A DNA stretch of 64,000 bases from Pengzhenrongella sicca (GCF_017569225.1 NZ_CP071868.1:806001-870000), one strand, 5' to 3'; positions 10,552 to 19,549 are shown, numbered from the stretch's first letter. Numbers and translations: made by a program. The notes: a model not told the origin generated them from the letters alone.

Positions 10552-12090
10552 ATGACCCGCGTGACGCGCGTCGTCGCGATCGACCTGGGCGCCTCGAGCG
10601 GGCGCGTGGTGTCGGTGCGCGTCGGGCCCGGCCTCCTGGAGGCCGTCGAGGAGCACCGTTTTCCGAACGAGCCCGTGATCGTGGCCGGCACGCTGCACTG
10701 GGACGTCCTGCGCCTGCTGCGCGGCATCGAGCACGGACTGCGCCTGGCGCGCCGCCACGGGCCCGTCGACGCGATCGCGATCGACTCCTGGGCCGTCGAC
10801 TACGGCCTGCTCGACGCCGACGGCCGCCTGCTCGGCAACCCGGTGCACTACCGCGACGACCGCACGCTCGGGGTGCTCGCGCAGCTCGGCACCGAGCTCG
10901 ACGCGGCGGCGGTGTACCGGACGACGGGGCTGCAGGAGCAGCGCTTCAACACCCTCGGCCAGCTCGCCGCGGCCCGCGGCTCGGCCCAGCTCGCCGCGGC
11001 GCGGCGGCTGCTGATGATCCCCGACCTGCTGGCCTACTGGCTCACGGGCGTGGAGTCGGCCGAGGTGACCAACGCGTCGACGACGCAGCTGTTCGACGCG
11101 ACCCGCCGGGCGTGGGACCCCGCGCTCATCGCGCACCTGGGCCTGCCGCCGGACCTGTTCCCCGTCGCCGTCGAGCCGGGCACGGTCATCGGCCCGGTGC
11201 TGGCCGACGTCGCGGCGCGGGTCGGGCTCGACGCCGGTACCCCGGTCGTCGCCGTCGGGTCGCACGACACGGCGTCGGCGGTCGTCGGGGTGCCTGCCCG
11301 CGGCTCCGACTTCGCCTACATCTCGTGCGGCACGTGGTCGCTCGTGGGCCTCGAGCTCGACGCGCCCGTGCTGACGGCGGCGAGCCGCGCGGCGAACGCC
11401 ACCAACGAGCTCGGGGTCGACGGGACCGTGCGGTACCTGCGCAACACCATGGGCTTGTGGATGCTGCAGGAGTGCCAGCGGCACTGGGCGTCGGGCGGCG
11501 GCGAGGTCGCGGGCGACGGCGAGGTCGCGGGCGACGGCGAGCCCGCGGGCGACGGCGAGCCCGTGGGGCTGGACGAGCTCCTGCGCCGCGCCGCGGCCGA
11601 GCCCATCGCGACGTGGCTCGTCGACGCCGACGACGAGCGCTTCCTCGCCCCCGGCGACATGCCCGCGCGTATCGCGCGGTGCGCCGGCGAGCACGGGCCG
11701 ACGCCGCAGACCCCCGCGCAGGTGGTCCGCTGCATCCTCGACAGCCTCGCGCTCGCCTACCGGCGCTCGATCGCGCTCCTGGCCGAGCTGTCGGGCCGCG
11801 AAGTACGCGTCGTGCACGTCGTCGGCGGCGGCTCGCAGAACGCGCTCCTGTGCCAGCTCACCGCCGACGCGTGCGAGCTCCCCGTCGTCGCCGGACCGAC
11901 CGAGGCGGCCGCCCTCGGCAACGCGCTCGTTCAAGCCCGCGCGCTCGGCGCCGTCGTCGGCGGCCTGCCCGAGCTGCGGGGGCTGCTGGCCGCGACCCAG
12001 CCCCTGCGCACCCACCTGCCCGGCGGCGACCCGCACGTGTGGGCCGACGCGGCCGACCGGCTCCGCGGCGCGCTCCGCGCGAGCCCCTGA
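10552..12090 (+). CDS. rhaB: Rhamnulokinase
   Basis: The 512-residue FGGY-family kinase phosphorylates L-rhamnulose to rhamnulose-1-phosphate with ATP. The N-terminal phosphate loop AIDLGASSGR, the substrate region AIDSWAVDYGLLD, the repeated ATP-binding core ISCGTWSLVG and the C-terminal VVGGGSQNALLCQLTAD are all present. It starts 4 bases after rhaI. An in-frame array of 18-bp repeats around residues 318-338 adds an acidic, glycine-rich linker (EVAGDG units) between the two lobes; this is unusual for the family but probably surface-exposed. Confidence 0.9.
   Translation: MTRVTRVVAIDLGASSGRVVSVRVGPGLLEAVEEHRFPNEPVIVAGTLHWDVLRLLRGIEHGLRLARRHGPVDAIAIDSWAVDYGLLDADGRLLGNPVHYRDDRTLGVLAQLGTELDAAAVYRTTGLQEQRFNTLGQLAAARGSAQLAAARRLLMIPDLLAYWLTGVESAEVTNASTTQLFDATRRAWDPALIAHLGLPPDLFPVAVEPGTVIGPVLADVAARVGLDAGTPVVAVGSHDTASAVVGVPARGSDFAYISCGTWSLVGLELDAPVLTAASRAANATNELGVDGTVRYLRNTMGLWMLQECQRHWASGGGEVAGDGEVAGDGEPAGDGEPVGLDELLRRAAAEPIATWLVDADDERFLAPGDMPARIARCAGEHGPTPQTPAQVVRCILDSLALAYRRSIALLAELSGREVRVVHVVGGGSQNALLCQLTADACELPVVAGPTEAAALGNALVQARALGAVVGGLPELRGLLAATQPLRTHLPGGDPHVWADAADRLRGALRASP
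11503..11565 (+). repeat. In-frame 18-bp tandem repeat inside rhaB
   Basis: Three consecutive copies of the unit GAGGTCGCGGGCGACGGC (third copy with GTC to CCC) start at 11503, 11521 and 11539, with a partial fourth at 11557. Each unit adds one hexapeptide without disturbing the frame, so copy number could vary freely. Confidence 0.85.
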
Positions 12091-12147
12091 CGCCCGCGCC
12101 CACCCCCTCATCCACATCGCACCACCACTCGGAAAAGAGAAACTGAC

Positions 12148-12789
12148 ATGAGCAGAGCAAGCACGCAGCTGCGCGAGGAGATCCTGTACTGGTGCCTGGA
12201 GTCGGTGCGCACCGGGCTGAACTTCAACACCCAGGGCAACATCTCCGTCCGGCTGCCCGAGCACGAGGCCATCGTCATCACGCCCTCCGGGGTGCGCTAC
12301 GACGTGCTCACGCCCGACGAGATGGTGGTCATCGGCTACGACGGCGTCGTCGTCGAGGGCGACCTGTTCCCGTCCACGGAGACAGACGTGCACCTGGCGC
12401 ACTACCGGGCCCGGCCCGACGTCAACGCGATCGTGCACACCGAGTCGCCGTACGTGAACGTGTTCGGCGCCGTAGGCAAGACCATCGATCCCGTGCTGCT
12501 CAACATGGTCCTGTACGCCAAGGGCCCGGTGCCGATCATGCCGTTCGAGTTCTCGACCAACGCCGAGTTCGGCGCGCGCAGCGCCGCGACGATGGGCGCC
12601 GACGTCAACGCCGTCGTGTGGGGCAACCACGGCCTGCTGTCGGTCGGCGCCGACCTCGCCGGCGCGTTCAAGGTCGCGGTCGCCGTGGAGGCGAACGCGC
12701 AGGTCCTGGCCGGCGCGATGGCCATCGGGACGCCGAACATCCTGCGCCTGGCCGACATCGTGATCCCCGACGGCGCCCGTCTGCCCTGA
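12148..12789 (+). CDS. rhaD: Class II (zinc) aldolase, probable L-rhamnulose-1-phosphate aldolase
   Basis: The 213-residue protein belongs to the class II aldolase/adducin family and is the size of FucA, not of E. coli RhaD (about 274). Visible elements are the phosphate-binding TQGNISVR near residue 30, the catalytic-type Glu in STETDVHLAHY, the first zinc His in VHTES and the third in WGNHGLL. The second zinc His normally two residues after the first is replaced by Glu (HTE instead of HxH). As the last enzyme of the rhamnose operon it should split rhamnulose-1-phosphate to dihydroxyacetone phosphate and L-lactaldehyde. The symbol is given by context. Confidence 0.75.
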   Translation: MSRASTQLREEILYWCLESVRTGLNFNTQGNISVRLPEHEAIVITPSGVRYDVLTPDEMVVIGYDGVVVEGDLFPSTETDVHLAHYRARPDVNAIVHTESPYVNVFGAVGKTIDPVLLNMVLYAKGPVPIMPFEFSTNAEFGARSAATMGADVNAVVWGNHGLLSVGADLAGAFKVAVAVEANAQVLAGAMAIGTPNILRLADIVIPDGARLP

Positions 12790-12820
12790 CGCCAGCGGAC
12801 CACCAGTGCCCGGGCCACGA

Positions 12821-12855
12821 GCGCCCGGGGTGCGGCCGGACCGCATCCCGGGCGC
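12821..12855 (+). terminator. Strong 15-bp GC hairpin after the rhamnose operon
   Basis: Bases 12821-12835 pair with 12841-12855 over 15 bp with a single G-T wobble and a 5-base loop. It lies between the aldolase stop and the LacI start. There is no T-run, which is common for actinobacterial hairpin terminators. It would separate operon transcription from that of the regulator. Confidence 0.65.
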
Positions 12856-12874
12856 GGTGTGAAACGATCCCCTC

Positions 12875-13912
12875 GTGACTGTCGTCCCCGGTTCGCGCCG
12901 CGCCTCCATCAGCGACGTCGCGAAGCGGGCGCACGTCGCGGTCGGCACGGTCTCGAACGTGCTCAACCGCCCCGAGGTGGTCGCGCCTGCCACCCGCGAG
13001 CGGGTGCGCGCGGCGATCGACGACCTCTCCTTCGTGCCCAACGGCACTGCGCGCCGGCTGCGCGTCGGCACCATCACGACCGTCGGCGCCCTGCTGCTGG
13101 ACATCGCCAACCCGTTCTTCACCGAGGTCGCGCGCGGCATCGAGGACCGCCTCGCGCTCGACGACCACACCCTGATGCTGGCCAGCACCGACGACGACCC
13201 GGAGCGGGAGTCCCGGTACGTGCGGCTGTTCGAGGAGCACGGCGTCGTCGGCCTCCTCGTCGTGGCCACCACGCCCGACGTCACGCACCTGCTCGCGGCG
13301 ATGGCGCGCGGGATGCGCGTGGTCCTGATGGACTCCGCGTCGCCGACCCCGGCCATCGCGTCGGTCTCGGTCGACGACGAGGCCGGCGGCGCGATGGCGG
13401 CCGGGCACCTGCTCTCGCTCGGGCACGATCGCCTCACCTTCCTCAACGGTCCGCACGCCGTCCGGCAGTGCCGGGACCGGTCCGCGGGGGTGCGCCGCGC
13501 CGTCGCGGCGGCCGGCCTCGACCCCGACATCGCGCTGCGCGAGGTCGAGCTGCCGACGCTCAACGCCGCGGGCGGCGACGCCGCGATCCGCCACCTGCTC
13601 GACGGCGTCGACGGCGCACCCCCGTCCGCCGTCATGTGCGTCAACGACCTCGTCGCGATCGGGGTCCAGCGCGCGCTGCGCCACACCGGCGGCGCGGACT
13701 TCCTGCACCGGATCGCGCTCGTCGGCTACGACGACATCGACGTCGCGAGCGAGCTCGCCACGCCGCTGACCTCCGTGCGCCGGCCGAAGCACGAGCTCGG
13801 CTACCGCGCGGCCGACCTGCTGCTGGCGGGCGGCGACGCCGGCGTCGTGCCCGAGCAGGTCGTCTTCCAGCCCGAGCTGGTGGTCCGCGAGTCGAGCCTC
13901 GCGGCCGGCTGA
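12875..13912 (+). CDS. LacI-family transcriptional regulator of the rhamnose operon
   Basis: The 345-residue protein has the N-terminal LacI helix-turn-helix and hinge (ISDVAKRAHVAVGTVSNVLN, residues about 11-30) and a periplasmic-binding-protein-like effector domain (VGALLLDIANPFFTEVARG onward). The GTG at 12875 is preferred because it places the HTH at the usual distance from the N-terminus. It follows the rha genes after the hairpin and is the best candidate to bind the palindrome at 5327-5340, with rhamnose or a rhamnose phosphate as inducer. A half-site GTGAAACGATC just before its own start may indicate autoregulation. Confidence 0.85.
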   Translation: MTVVPGSRRASISDVAKRAHVAVGTVSNVLNRPEVVAPATRERVRAAIDDLSFVPNGTARRLRVGTITTVGALLLDIANPFFTEVARGIEDRLALDDHTLMLASTDDDPERESRYVRLFEEHGVVGLLVVATTPDVTHLLAAMARGMRVVLMDSASPTPAIASVSVDDEAGGAMAAGHLLSLGHDRLTFLNGPHAVRQCRDRSAGVRRAVAAAGLDPDIALREVELPTLNAAGGDAAIRHLLDGVDGAPPSAVMCVNDLVAIGVQRALRHTGGADFLHRIALVGYDDIDVASELATPLTSVRRPKHELGYRAADLLLAGGDAGVVPEQVVFQPELVVRESSLAAG

Positions 13913-13931
13913 CCGGCGTCGGCGCTGGTGC

Positions 13932-14426
13932 TCATGCGGTGAAGGTGCCGGGCCGCGGCTGGATCCAGGGGTCGACGGCGTAGGCCTCGTCCCAGGGGAA
14001 GCGCCCGCCGAGGTCGTCGTAGGTCAGCTGCAGCACAGCGACCGACGCCTGCGGCGGCCGCTGGTAGTGCGAGTTCGCGGTGAAGACGATCTCGCCGGGG
14101 TTTGGCGACTCCTCGACGACGACGCGGTGGCCCCACGCGTCGAAGGTCAGCAGCTCCCCGACGACGAGCTGGCGGCCCCCGCGCACCCGTTTCGCCACGT
14201 CGTTGAGTAGCGACATCGCCGTGTCCGGGTCGAGCCCGACCGCCAGGAGCTCGGGATGGCCGATGCCGAACAGCCCGACGGTGTACGCGATCGAGGTCTG
14301 CTCGAGCTGAGGATCGCCGAACACGTACGAGATGTGCACGCCGTGCACGCGGATCTGGTCGGCGACCAGCTGCGCGTGCTGGTCGAGCCAGGCGGTCATC
14401 TGGGGGTCGCTGTCCTGGTGCGCCAC
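13932..14426 (-). CDS. DUF4262 domain protein
   Basis: The 164-residue protein resembles DUF4262, a family of unknown function (core HGVHISYVFGDP...TSIAYTVGLFGIGHPELLAVG). The GTG at 14426 is chosen over the upstream ATG at 14510 because GAGGAGG at 14438-14432 lies 5 bases before it. It converges on the LacI gene with a 19-base gap. No operon partner is evident. Confidence 0.75.
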   Translation of the reverse strand: MAHQDSDPQMTAWLDQHAQLVADQIRVHGVHISYVFGDPQLEQTSIAYTVGLFGIGHPELLAVGLDPDTAMSLLNDVAKRVRGGRQLVVGELLTFDAWGHRVVVEESPNPGEIVFTANSHYQRPPQASVAVLQLTYDDLGGRFPWDEAYAVDPWIQPRPGTFTA

Positions 14427-14529
14427 GGCCGCCTCCTCGACGTTGGAGACGCGACCGTACGGCCCGAGGCCCCGCTCCCGCTGCGGCCCTCCACAGACCC
14501 GGTCGTCCACAGCGGGCGACGGTGGGGCG

Positions 14530-14913
14530 TCAGCGGCCCGGCCCGAAGCCCTCGACCGTGAGCTCGATCAGAGGGCTATGCGCGAGCATGACGTCGACGT
14601 CGGTGCGGTCCCACGTCGCCGCGGCGGACTCGATCAGGGGGCGGCGCTCGGCCGGGTCGCTGACCACCCGCGCGCTCGCGGGCACGTCGGCGACGGCGGT
14701 GCGCTTGAGGTGCACGATGACCTGGGGGTCGGCGTCGACGTTGTAGATCCATGCCCGCGTGTGGCCGGGGTACGGCGTGCCCGAGATGAACAGCCGGCCG
14801 TCCACGCTGTGCAGGAAGATCTCGATCCGGCGCGGCTCGCCGGTGCGCCGCCCGGTGGTCGTCAGGTCGATGATCTGGCTGTGCGCGAGCGCGGCGCGAG
14901 TGGCCTCGTCCAT
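14530..14913 (-). CDS. Nitroreductase/deazaflavin (F420)-dependent oxidoreductase family protein
   Basis: The 127-residue protein matches the small split-barrel family related to mycobacterial Ddn: IIDLTTTGRRTGEPRRIEIF near the N-terminus, then RAWIYNVDADPQVIVHLK. Members bind F420 or FMN and reduce varied substrates. The ATG at 14913 is preceded by an AGGAG element. Longer upstream reading in the same frame is low-complexity and is not used. An F420-type LLM oxidoreductase is also encoded at 21842-22744. Confidence 0.8.
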   Translation of the reverse strand: MDEATRAALAHSQIIDLTTTGRRTGEPRRIEIFLHSVDGRLFISGTPYPGHTRAWIYNVDADPQVIVHLKRTAVADVPASARVVSDPAERRPLIESAAATWDRTDVDVMLAHSPLIELTVEGFGPGR

Positions 14914-15071
14914 GGTGGTCGCTCCTGATCGTGGGGCACGGCCCGCGGCTGACTGGTTCCTTCGTCGGCAGTCTGAACCCGTGACCGCCCGCTCACAAGA
15001 CCTCGGCCTGGGGGACGCCGGACCGCGCAGGCGCGAGGTCGTCATTTCCTGCCGAAGTCGTACACCCAGGC

Positions 15072-15109
15072 GGACGAACTCGCCGCGAAAGGACGAACTC
15101 GGCGCGAAA
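15072..15109. repeat. Two tandem 19-bp repeats in an intergenic stretch
   Basis: GGACGAACTCGCCGCGAAA at 15072-15090 is followed directly by a copy with one change at 15091-15109. It lies between the divergent F420-type and methyltransferase genes and could hold regulator half-sites. Confidence 0.5.
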
Positions 15110-15160
15110 GGCGAGCTCGAGCGCTCCGCTGACGGCGCGGGGGTGCGAGATGCTCGGGGG

Positions 15161-15952
15161 ATGGGTAGCACTGAGCTGCGGCGGACGTTCGGGGAGGATC
15201 CCGACAGGTACGACCGGGCCCGGCCCGGGTACCCGCCGGCCCTCGTCCGTGACCTGGCGCGAGCCGGCGCGATCGGGCCGGGCGACCGGGTGCTGGAGAT
15301 CGGCCCCGGCACCGGCCAGGCGACCGCCGCGCTGGTCGCCGCCGGAGCGCGAGTGGTGGCGGTCGAGCTCGCGCCCGGGCTCGCGGCGGTGCTGCGGGGC
15401 AAGCCGGACCTCGCAGAGGTCGACGTCGTGGTCGGGGCGTTCGAGGAGTGGGATCCGCCGGCGCCGCCGTTCGACGCTGTGGTCGCGTTCACGTCGTGGC
15501 ATTGGCTCGATCCCGCGGCGCGGGCGCGCAAGGTCGCCGAGGCGCTCCGCCCGGGCGGGGCGCTCGTCACGGTCACGACGTCGCACGTCGCGGGCGGCAC
15601 CGTGGACTTCTTCGCCGAGGTGCAGGAGTGCTACGAGCGGTGGGACCCGGCCACCCCGCTCGGCCTCCGGCTCGAGCCGCCGGACGCGCTCCCGGCGGAG
15701 CTGGACGAGGTCGACGAGTCGCCGCTGTTCCTGCCCGGGTCCCGCCGCCGGTACACGCAGGACGTCGCGTACTCGACGGCCGCCTACCTCGACGTGCTGC
15801 TGACCTACTCGGGGCACCGGGCCCTACCGCCGGAGCGGCGGTCGGGCCTGCTCGGGTGCGTCGGCGAGCTCATCGACCGCTCCTACGGCGGGACGATCAC
15901 CAAGCGCTACCTGTACGAGGTGCGCATCGCCCGGCGGCGGCGCGAGAGGTAG
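15161..15952 (+). CDS. Class I SAM-dependent methyltransferase
   Basis: The 263-residue protein has the Rossmann SAM-binding loop VLEIGPGTGQAT near residue 45, the acidic strand end VVAVELAPG, and FTSWHWLDP, which is typical of the small-molecule methyltransferase group with a Methyltransf_11-like core. The start ATG at 15161 follows a GGGGG run and precedes the conserved FGEDPDRYDRARPGYP. The substrate is unknown. It stands alone, divergent from the F420-type gene. Confidence 0.8.
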   Translation: MGSTELRRTFGEDPDRYDRARPGYPPALVRDLARAGAIGPGDRVLEIGPGTGQATAALVAAGARVVAVELAPGLAAVLRGKPDLAEVDVVVGAFEEWDPPAPPFDAVVAFTSWHWLDPAARARKVAEALRPGGALVTVTTSHVAGGTVDFFAEVQECYERWDPATPLGLRLEPPDALPAELDEVDESPLFLPGSRRRYTQDVAYSTAAYLDVLLTYSGHRALPPERRSGLLGCVGELIDRSYGGTITKRYLYEVRIARRRRER

Positions 15953-16268
15953 CCGCAGGGTGGCGGCCGTCGACCCGCCGCCGACGGCGTCGCTCGCCGA
16001 CCCCATTTCCCCCGACTCGCTTTTCTCGGAAGCGACCACAATAAACGCGACAAATCGGGCGACTGAAATGTGCTCGGCATTGTTCTTGGCAGGCGCGGCG
16101 CCGGGAGATAGCCTTGGACAATCACACCAAATGGTGTGCTCCGAGGTATTTCGTCGCCGTCGCGTCGGCGCGGCGGGCGACAGCGCTCGGCGGTTCGCCG
16201 CGAGATCGCGCACGTTGCAGGCTTCGCGGTTGCAACGGGTATGCACCTGTGGTCGAGGAGGCGCACGC
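15953..16268 (+). promoter_or_regulatory. 316-base leader of the signalling operon, with two inverted repeats
   Basis: This gene-free stretch has an AT-richer part around 16040-16130 that stands out from its surroundings. CACACCAAATGGTGTG at 16123-16138 is a perfect 7-bp inverted repeat with a 2-base centre. CGTTGCA at 16213-16219 pairs with TGCAACG at 16231-16237. GAGGAGG at 16255-16261 is the ribosome binding site of the kinase. No confident -35/-10 pair was placed. Confidence 0.5.
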
Positions 16269-19166
16269 GTGCCGAGGAACGACGAGGTCGCGACCGAGAC
16301 GGCCGAGGCGCGCACCGCCCTGACGGACGCGATCTTCACCAGCGCGTACTTCTGGCAGATGGCGACGGACGAGCGCGGCGTGATCCAGATCTTCAACGTC
16401 GGGGCCGAGCGGATGCTGGGGTACGCGGCGGCCGACGTGGTGGACAAGATCACGCCGGCCGACATCTCGGACCCGCCGGAGCTGATCAGCCGGGCGGCGG
16501 AGCTGAGCGCGGAGCTGGACACGCCGATCGCGCCGGGGTTCGAAGCGCTGGTGTTCAAGGCCAAGCGCGGGATCGAGGACATCTACGAGCTGACGTACGT
16601 GCGCAAGGACGGCAGCCGGTTCCCGGCGATCGTGTCGGTGACCGCGCTGAGCGACCCCGACGGCGCGATCATCGGGTACCTCCTGATCGGCACCGACAAC
16701 ACCGCCGGCAAGGCGCGCGCGGCGCTGTCGGACGCGATCTTCACGAGCGCGTACTTCTGGCAGATGGCGACGGACGAGCGCGGCGTGATCCAGATCTTCA
16801 ACGTCGGGGCCGAGCGGATGCTGGGGTACGCGGCGGCCGACGTGGTGGACAAGATCACGCCGGCCGACATCTCGGACCCGCAGGAGCTGATCAGCCGGGC
16901 GGCGGAGCTGAGCGCGGAGCTGGACACGCCGATCGCGCCGGGGTTCGAGGCGCTGGTGTTTAAGGCCAAGCGCGGGATCGAGGACATCTACGAGCTGACG
17001 TACGTGCGCAAGGACGGCAGCCGGTTCCCGGCGATCGTGTCGGTGACCGCGCTGAGCGACCCCGACGGCGCGATCATCGGGTACCTCCTGATCGGCACCG
17101 ACAACACCGCCGGCAAGGAGGTCGAGGCAGCGCAGGCGCTGCTCGACCAGCAGCTGCGGGACCAGCAGTTCTACACGCGGTCCCTGATCGAGTCGAACAT
17201 CGACGCCCTGATGACGACCGACCCGGCGGGCATCATCACCGACGTCAACCAGCAGATGATCGCCCTGACCGGCCGTCTGCGCGGCGAGCTCGTCGGCACG
17301 CCGTGCCGGACCTACTTCACGGACCCGGTCCGTGCCGACGCCGCGATCGAGCGCGTCCTGACCGAGCACAAGGTGAGCGACTACGAGCTGACGGTGCGGG
17401 CCCGCGACGGCGCGGAGACCTACGTGTCGTACAACGCGGCGACGTTCCACGACCGCGACCACAGGCTGCAGGGCGTGTTCGCGGCCGCGCGCGACGTCAC
17501 GGACCGGCGGCGCATCGAGCGTGCGCTGCTCGAGAAGAACGTCGAGCTCGAGCACGCGAGCCGCATGAAGTCCGAGTTCCTTGCGACGATGTCGCACGAG
17601 CTCCGCACGCCGCTCAACTCGGTGATCGGCTTCTCCGAGGTGCTCAAGGACGGCATCGTCGGCGAGCTGAGCGAGAGCCAGCGCGAGTATGTCGGCTACA
17701 TCTTCGCGAGCGGTCAGCACCTGCTCGCGCTCATCAACGACATCCTCGATCTGTCCAAGGTCGAGGCGGGGATGATGGATCTCGAGCTCGAGTCGGCCGA
17801 CGTCGCGGTTCTGATGGCGAGCTCGATGTCCATCGTGCGGGAGAAGGCCGCCGAGCGCCAGATCGAGCTCGACCTCGTCCTGGCCGACGACCTGGGCATC
17901 TGGGAGCTCGACGTGCGCAAGACCAAGCAGGTCGTCTACAACCTGCTCTCGAATGCCGTGAAGTTCAGCGACGAGCACGGGCTCGTGTCCCTGCGCGCCC
18001 GGCACGTTCCCCGCCGGCTGGTCGGGGCCTCGGCGGGCCCGTGGCCGGTGCGCGGCTTCGAGCTCGCCGACAACGAGTTCAGGGACTTCCTCGAGATCTG
18101 CGTCACGGACGACGGGATCGGCATCTCCGAGGCGAACCTGGCCAAGCTGTTCGAGCCGTTCACCCAGATCGACTCCGGCCTGGCGCGCAAGTTCGAGGGC
18201 ACCGGGCTGGGCCTGGCGATGGTCAAGCAGATCACCGAGCTGCTCGGCGGCAGCGTCGCGGTGGCCAGCAAGGAGGGCGAGGGGGCCGCGTTCACGACGT
18301 GGATCCCGCTGCGCGCGCACCCGCATGCGGCCGCGGTCGAGCGCGTCGGCGTCGTCGTCGAGCGGGCGCCGGGCGCGCGGGCCGCCACGAAGGTCGCGCT
18401 CGTGGTGGAGGACGACGACGGCGCGGCCGACCTGGTCCGCCTCATCCTCGAGGCCGAGGGCTTCAGCGTGCTGCGATCGATCTCGGCCGACGACGCGCTC
18501 GTGCAGTTGCCACAGCAGGGCGTGGACCTCATCCTCGTCGACATCCAGCTCCCGCAGGGCGACGGCTGGGCCGTGATGTCCGCGGTCCGCCGGGACTCGA
18601 CGCTGAGCCAGGTGCCGATCGTCATCATCTCGGGGACGTCCACCGGCCAGCTGGTCGCGGTCAGCGCGGGCGCGGCGGCGATCCTGCAGAAGCCGGTCAG
18701 CCGCGGCGACCTCGTGGACGCGCTGGCCGGCCTGGGCTTCCACGAGCACGATGATCGGACCCGGACCGTGCTCGTCGTCGACGACGACCCCCAGGCCGTC
18801 GAGCTCATCGCCGCGTACCTCCCGATGCCCGCCTGCGCGACCGTGCGCGCCTACGGCGGGATCGAGGCCATCGTGCTGGCCAAGCAGCTGCGGCCCGACC
18901 TGGTGGTGCTCGACCTGATGATGCCCGACCTCGACGGCTTCGACGTCGTCCATTCGCTCAAGTCCGACCTGACGACCGCCACGATCCCGATCCTGGTCGT
19001 CACCTCGAAGATCGTCACGCCGCAGGACCGGCTGGCGCTCCACCTGGTTCAGGGCACCGGCGCCCGCATCACCGCGACCGCGGACTTCAGCCGGGCCGAC
19101 TTCGTCGCCGAGCTCCGGCGATCCCTGCGTCGTACGAAGGAGTTCGACCCGTGGCCACCGTCCTAG
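16269..19166 (+). CDS. Soluble hybrid sensor histidine kinase (PAS-PAS-PAS-HisKA-HATPase-REC-REC)
   Basis: The 965-residue protein has no membrane helix. It contains two nearly identical PAS/PAC units (about residues 18-150 and 153-285), a third divergent PAS (about 300-420), a HisKA dimerisation domain with His443 in SHELRTP, an HATPase with N, G1 and G2 boxes (NLLSNAVKFS, DDGIGI, GTGLGLAMV), and two receiver domains with Asp758 and Asp882. It probably senses a cytosolic signal and starts a phosphorelay to the response regulators encoded next. The GTG at 16269 follows GAGGAGG by 7 bases. Its 3' end overlaps the next gene by 16 bases. Confidence 0.9.
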   Translation: MPRNDEVATETAEARTALTDAIFTSAYFWQMATDERGVIQIFNVGAERMLGYAAADVVDKITPADISDPPELISRAAELSAELDTPIAPGFEALVFKAKRGIEDIYELTYVRKDGSRFPAIVSVTALSDPDGAIIGYLLIGTDNTAGKARAALSDAIFTSAYFWQMATDERGVIQIFNVGAERMLGYAAADVVDKITPADISDPQELISRAAELSAELDTPIAPGFEALVFKAKRGIEDIYELTYVRKDGSRFPAIVSVTALSDPDGAIIGYLLIGTDNTAGKEVEAAQALLDQQLRDQQFYTRSLIESNIDALMTTDPAGIITDVNQQMIALTGRLRGELVGTPCRTYFTDPVRADAAIERVLTEHKVSDYELTVRARDGAETYVSYNAATFHDRDHRLQGVFAAARDVTDRRRIERALLEKNVELEHASRMKSEFLATMSHELRTPLNSVIGFSEVLKDGIVGELSESQREYVGYIFASGQHLLALINDILDLSKVEAGMMDLELESADVAVLMASSMSIVREKAAERQIELDLVLADDLGIWELDVRKTKQVVYNLLSNAVKFSDEHGLVSLRARHVPRRLVGASAGPWPVRGFELADNEFRDFLEICVTDDGIGISEANLAKLFEPFTQIDSGLARKFEGTGLGLAMVKQITELLGGSVAVASKEGEGAAFTTWIPLRAHPHAAAVERVGVVVERAPGARAATKVALVVEDDDGAADLVRLILEAEGFSVLRSISADDALVQLPQQGVDLILVDIQLPQGDGWAVMSAVRRDSTLSQVPIVIISGTSTGQLVAVSAGAAAILQKPVSRGDLVDALAGLGFHEHDDRTRTVLVVDDDPQAVELIAAYLPMPACATVRAYGGIEAIVLAKQLRPDLVVLDLMMPDLDGFDVVHSLKSDLTTATIPILVVTSKIVTPQDRLALHLVQGTGARITATADFSRADFVAELRRSLRRTKEFDPWPPS
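16326..17118 (+). repeat. Near-perfect tandem duplication of a PAS-coding segment (405-bp period)
   Basis: Bases 16326-16713 recur at 16731-17118 with only four differences over 388 positions, three of them silent and one giving Pro to Gln. The period of 405 bases is 135 codons, so the frame is kept. The short linkers before each copy (ARTALT and ARAALS) are also related, which indicates that a whole domain-plus-linker unit was duplicated recently. Confidence 0.95.
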
Positions 19167-19549
19167 TCGTCGAAGACAACGCCGCGAACATGACGCTGAC
19201 GTCGCTGCTGCTCAACCATGCCGGCCATACCGTGCTGCCTGCCGTCGACGCCGAGACGGGGCTCAAGCTCGCCCGGAGCGAGCAGCCGGACCTGATCCTC
19301 ATGGACGTCCAGCTGCCCGGCATGGACGGCCTGACCGCGACGACCCTGCTGAAGACGGACCCGCAGACGGCCGCGATCCCGATCATCGCGCTCAGCGCGC
19401 TCGCGATGAAGGCGGACGAGGAGCGCAGCCAGGCCGCCGGCTGCGACGCCTACATCGTGAAGCCGCTGCGCTACCAGGAGCTCTACGCCGTCGTCGGCCG
19501 CCTCCTGCCCGTGCCGCCGACGACGCCCGCTCGCGGGGGCTCGCGATGA
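19151..19549 (+). CDS. Single-domain response regulator (REC only, DivK/CheY-like)
   Basis: The 132-residue protein is a stand-alone receiver: acidic pair in VLVVEDNAAN, phospho-acceptor Asp in LILMDVQLPGMDG (about residue 54), Thr/Ser switch in IIALSALAM and the conserved Lys in YIVKPL. It has no output domain, so it should act through protein contacts or as a phosphorelay intermediate between the hybrid kinase and the downstream GGDEF-EAL protein. The GTG at 19151 overlaps the kinase end, and its stop overlaps the next ATG (ATGA). Confidence 0.9.
   Translation: MATVLVVEDNAANMTLTSLLLNHAGHTVLPAVDAETGLKLARSEQPDLILMDVQLPGMDGLTATTLLKTDPQTAAIPIIALSALAMKADEERSQAAGCDAYIVKPLRYQELYAVVGRLLPVPPTTPARGGSR

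Noticed and set aside
10474-13686. A minus-strand open frame of 1070 codons across the rhamnose genes
   Set aside because: It is a low-complexity shadow opposite well-supported rhaB and aldolase genes.
16326-17118. The PAS duplication as a pure assembly error
   Set aside because: The copies have four distinct differences and the linkers differ more, which a simple assembly duplication would not produce; long reads would still be worthwhile.
16122-19043. A 973-codon minus-strand frame opposite the hybrid kinase
   Set aside because: Its internal repeats merely mirror the PAS duplication on the other strand; composition is noise-like.
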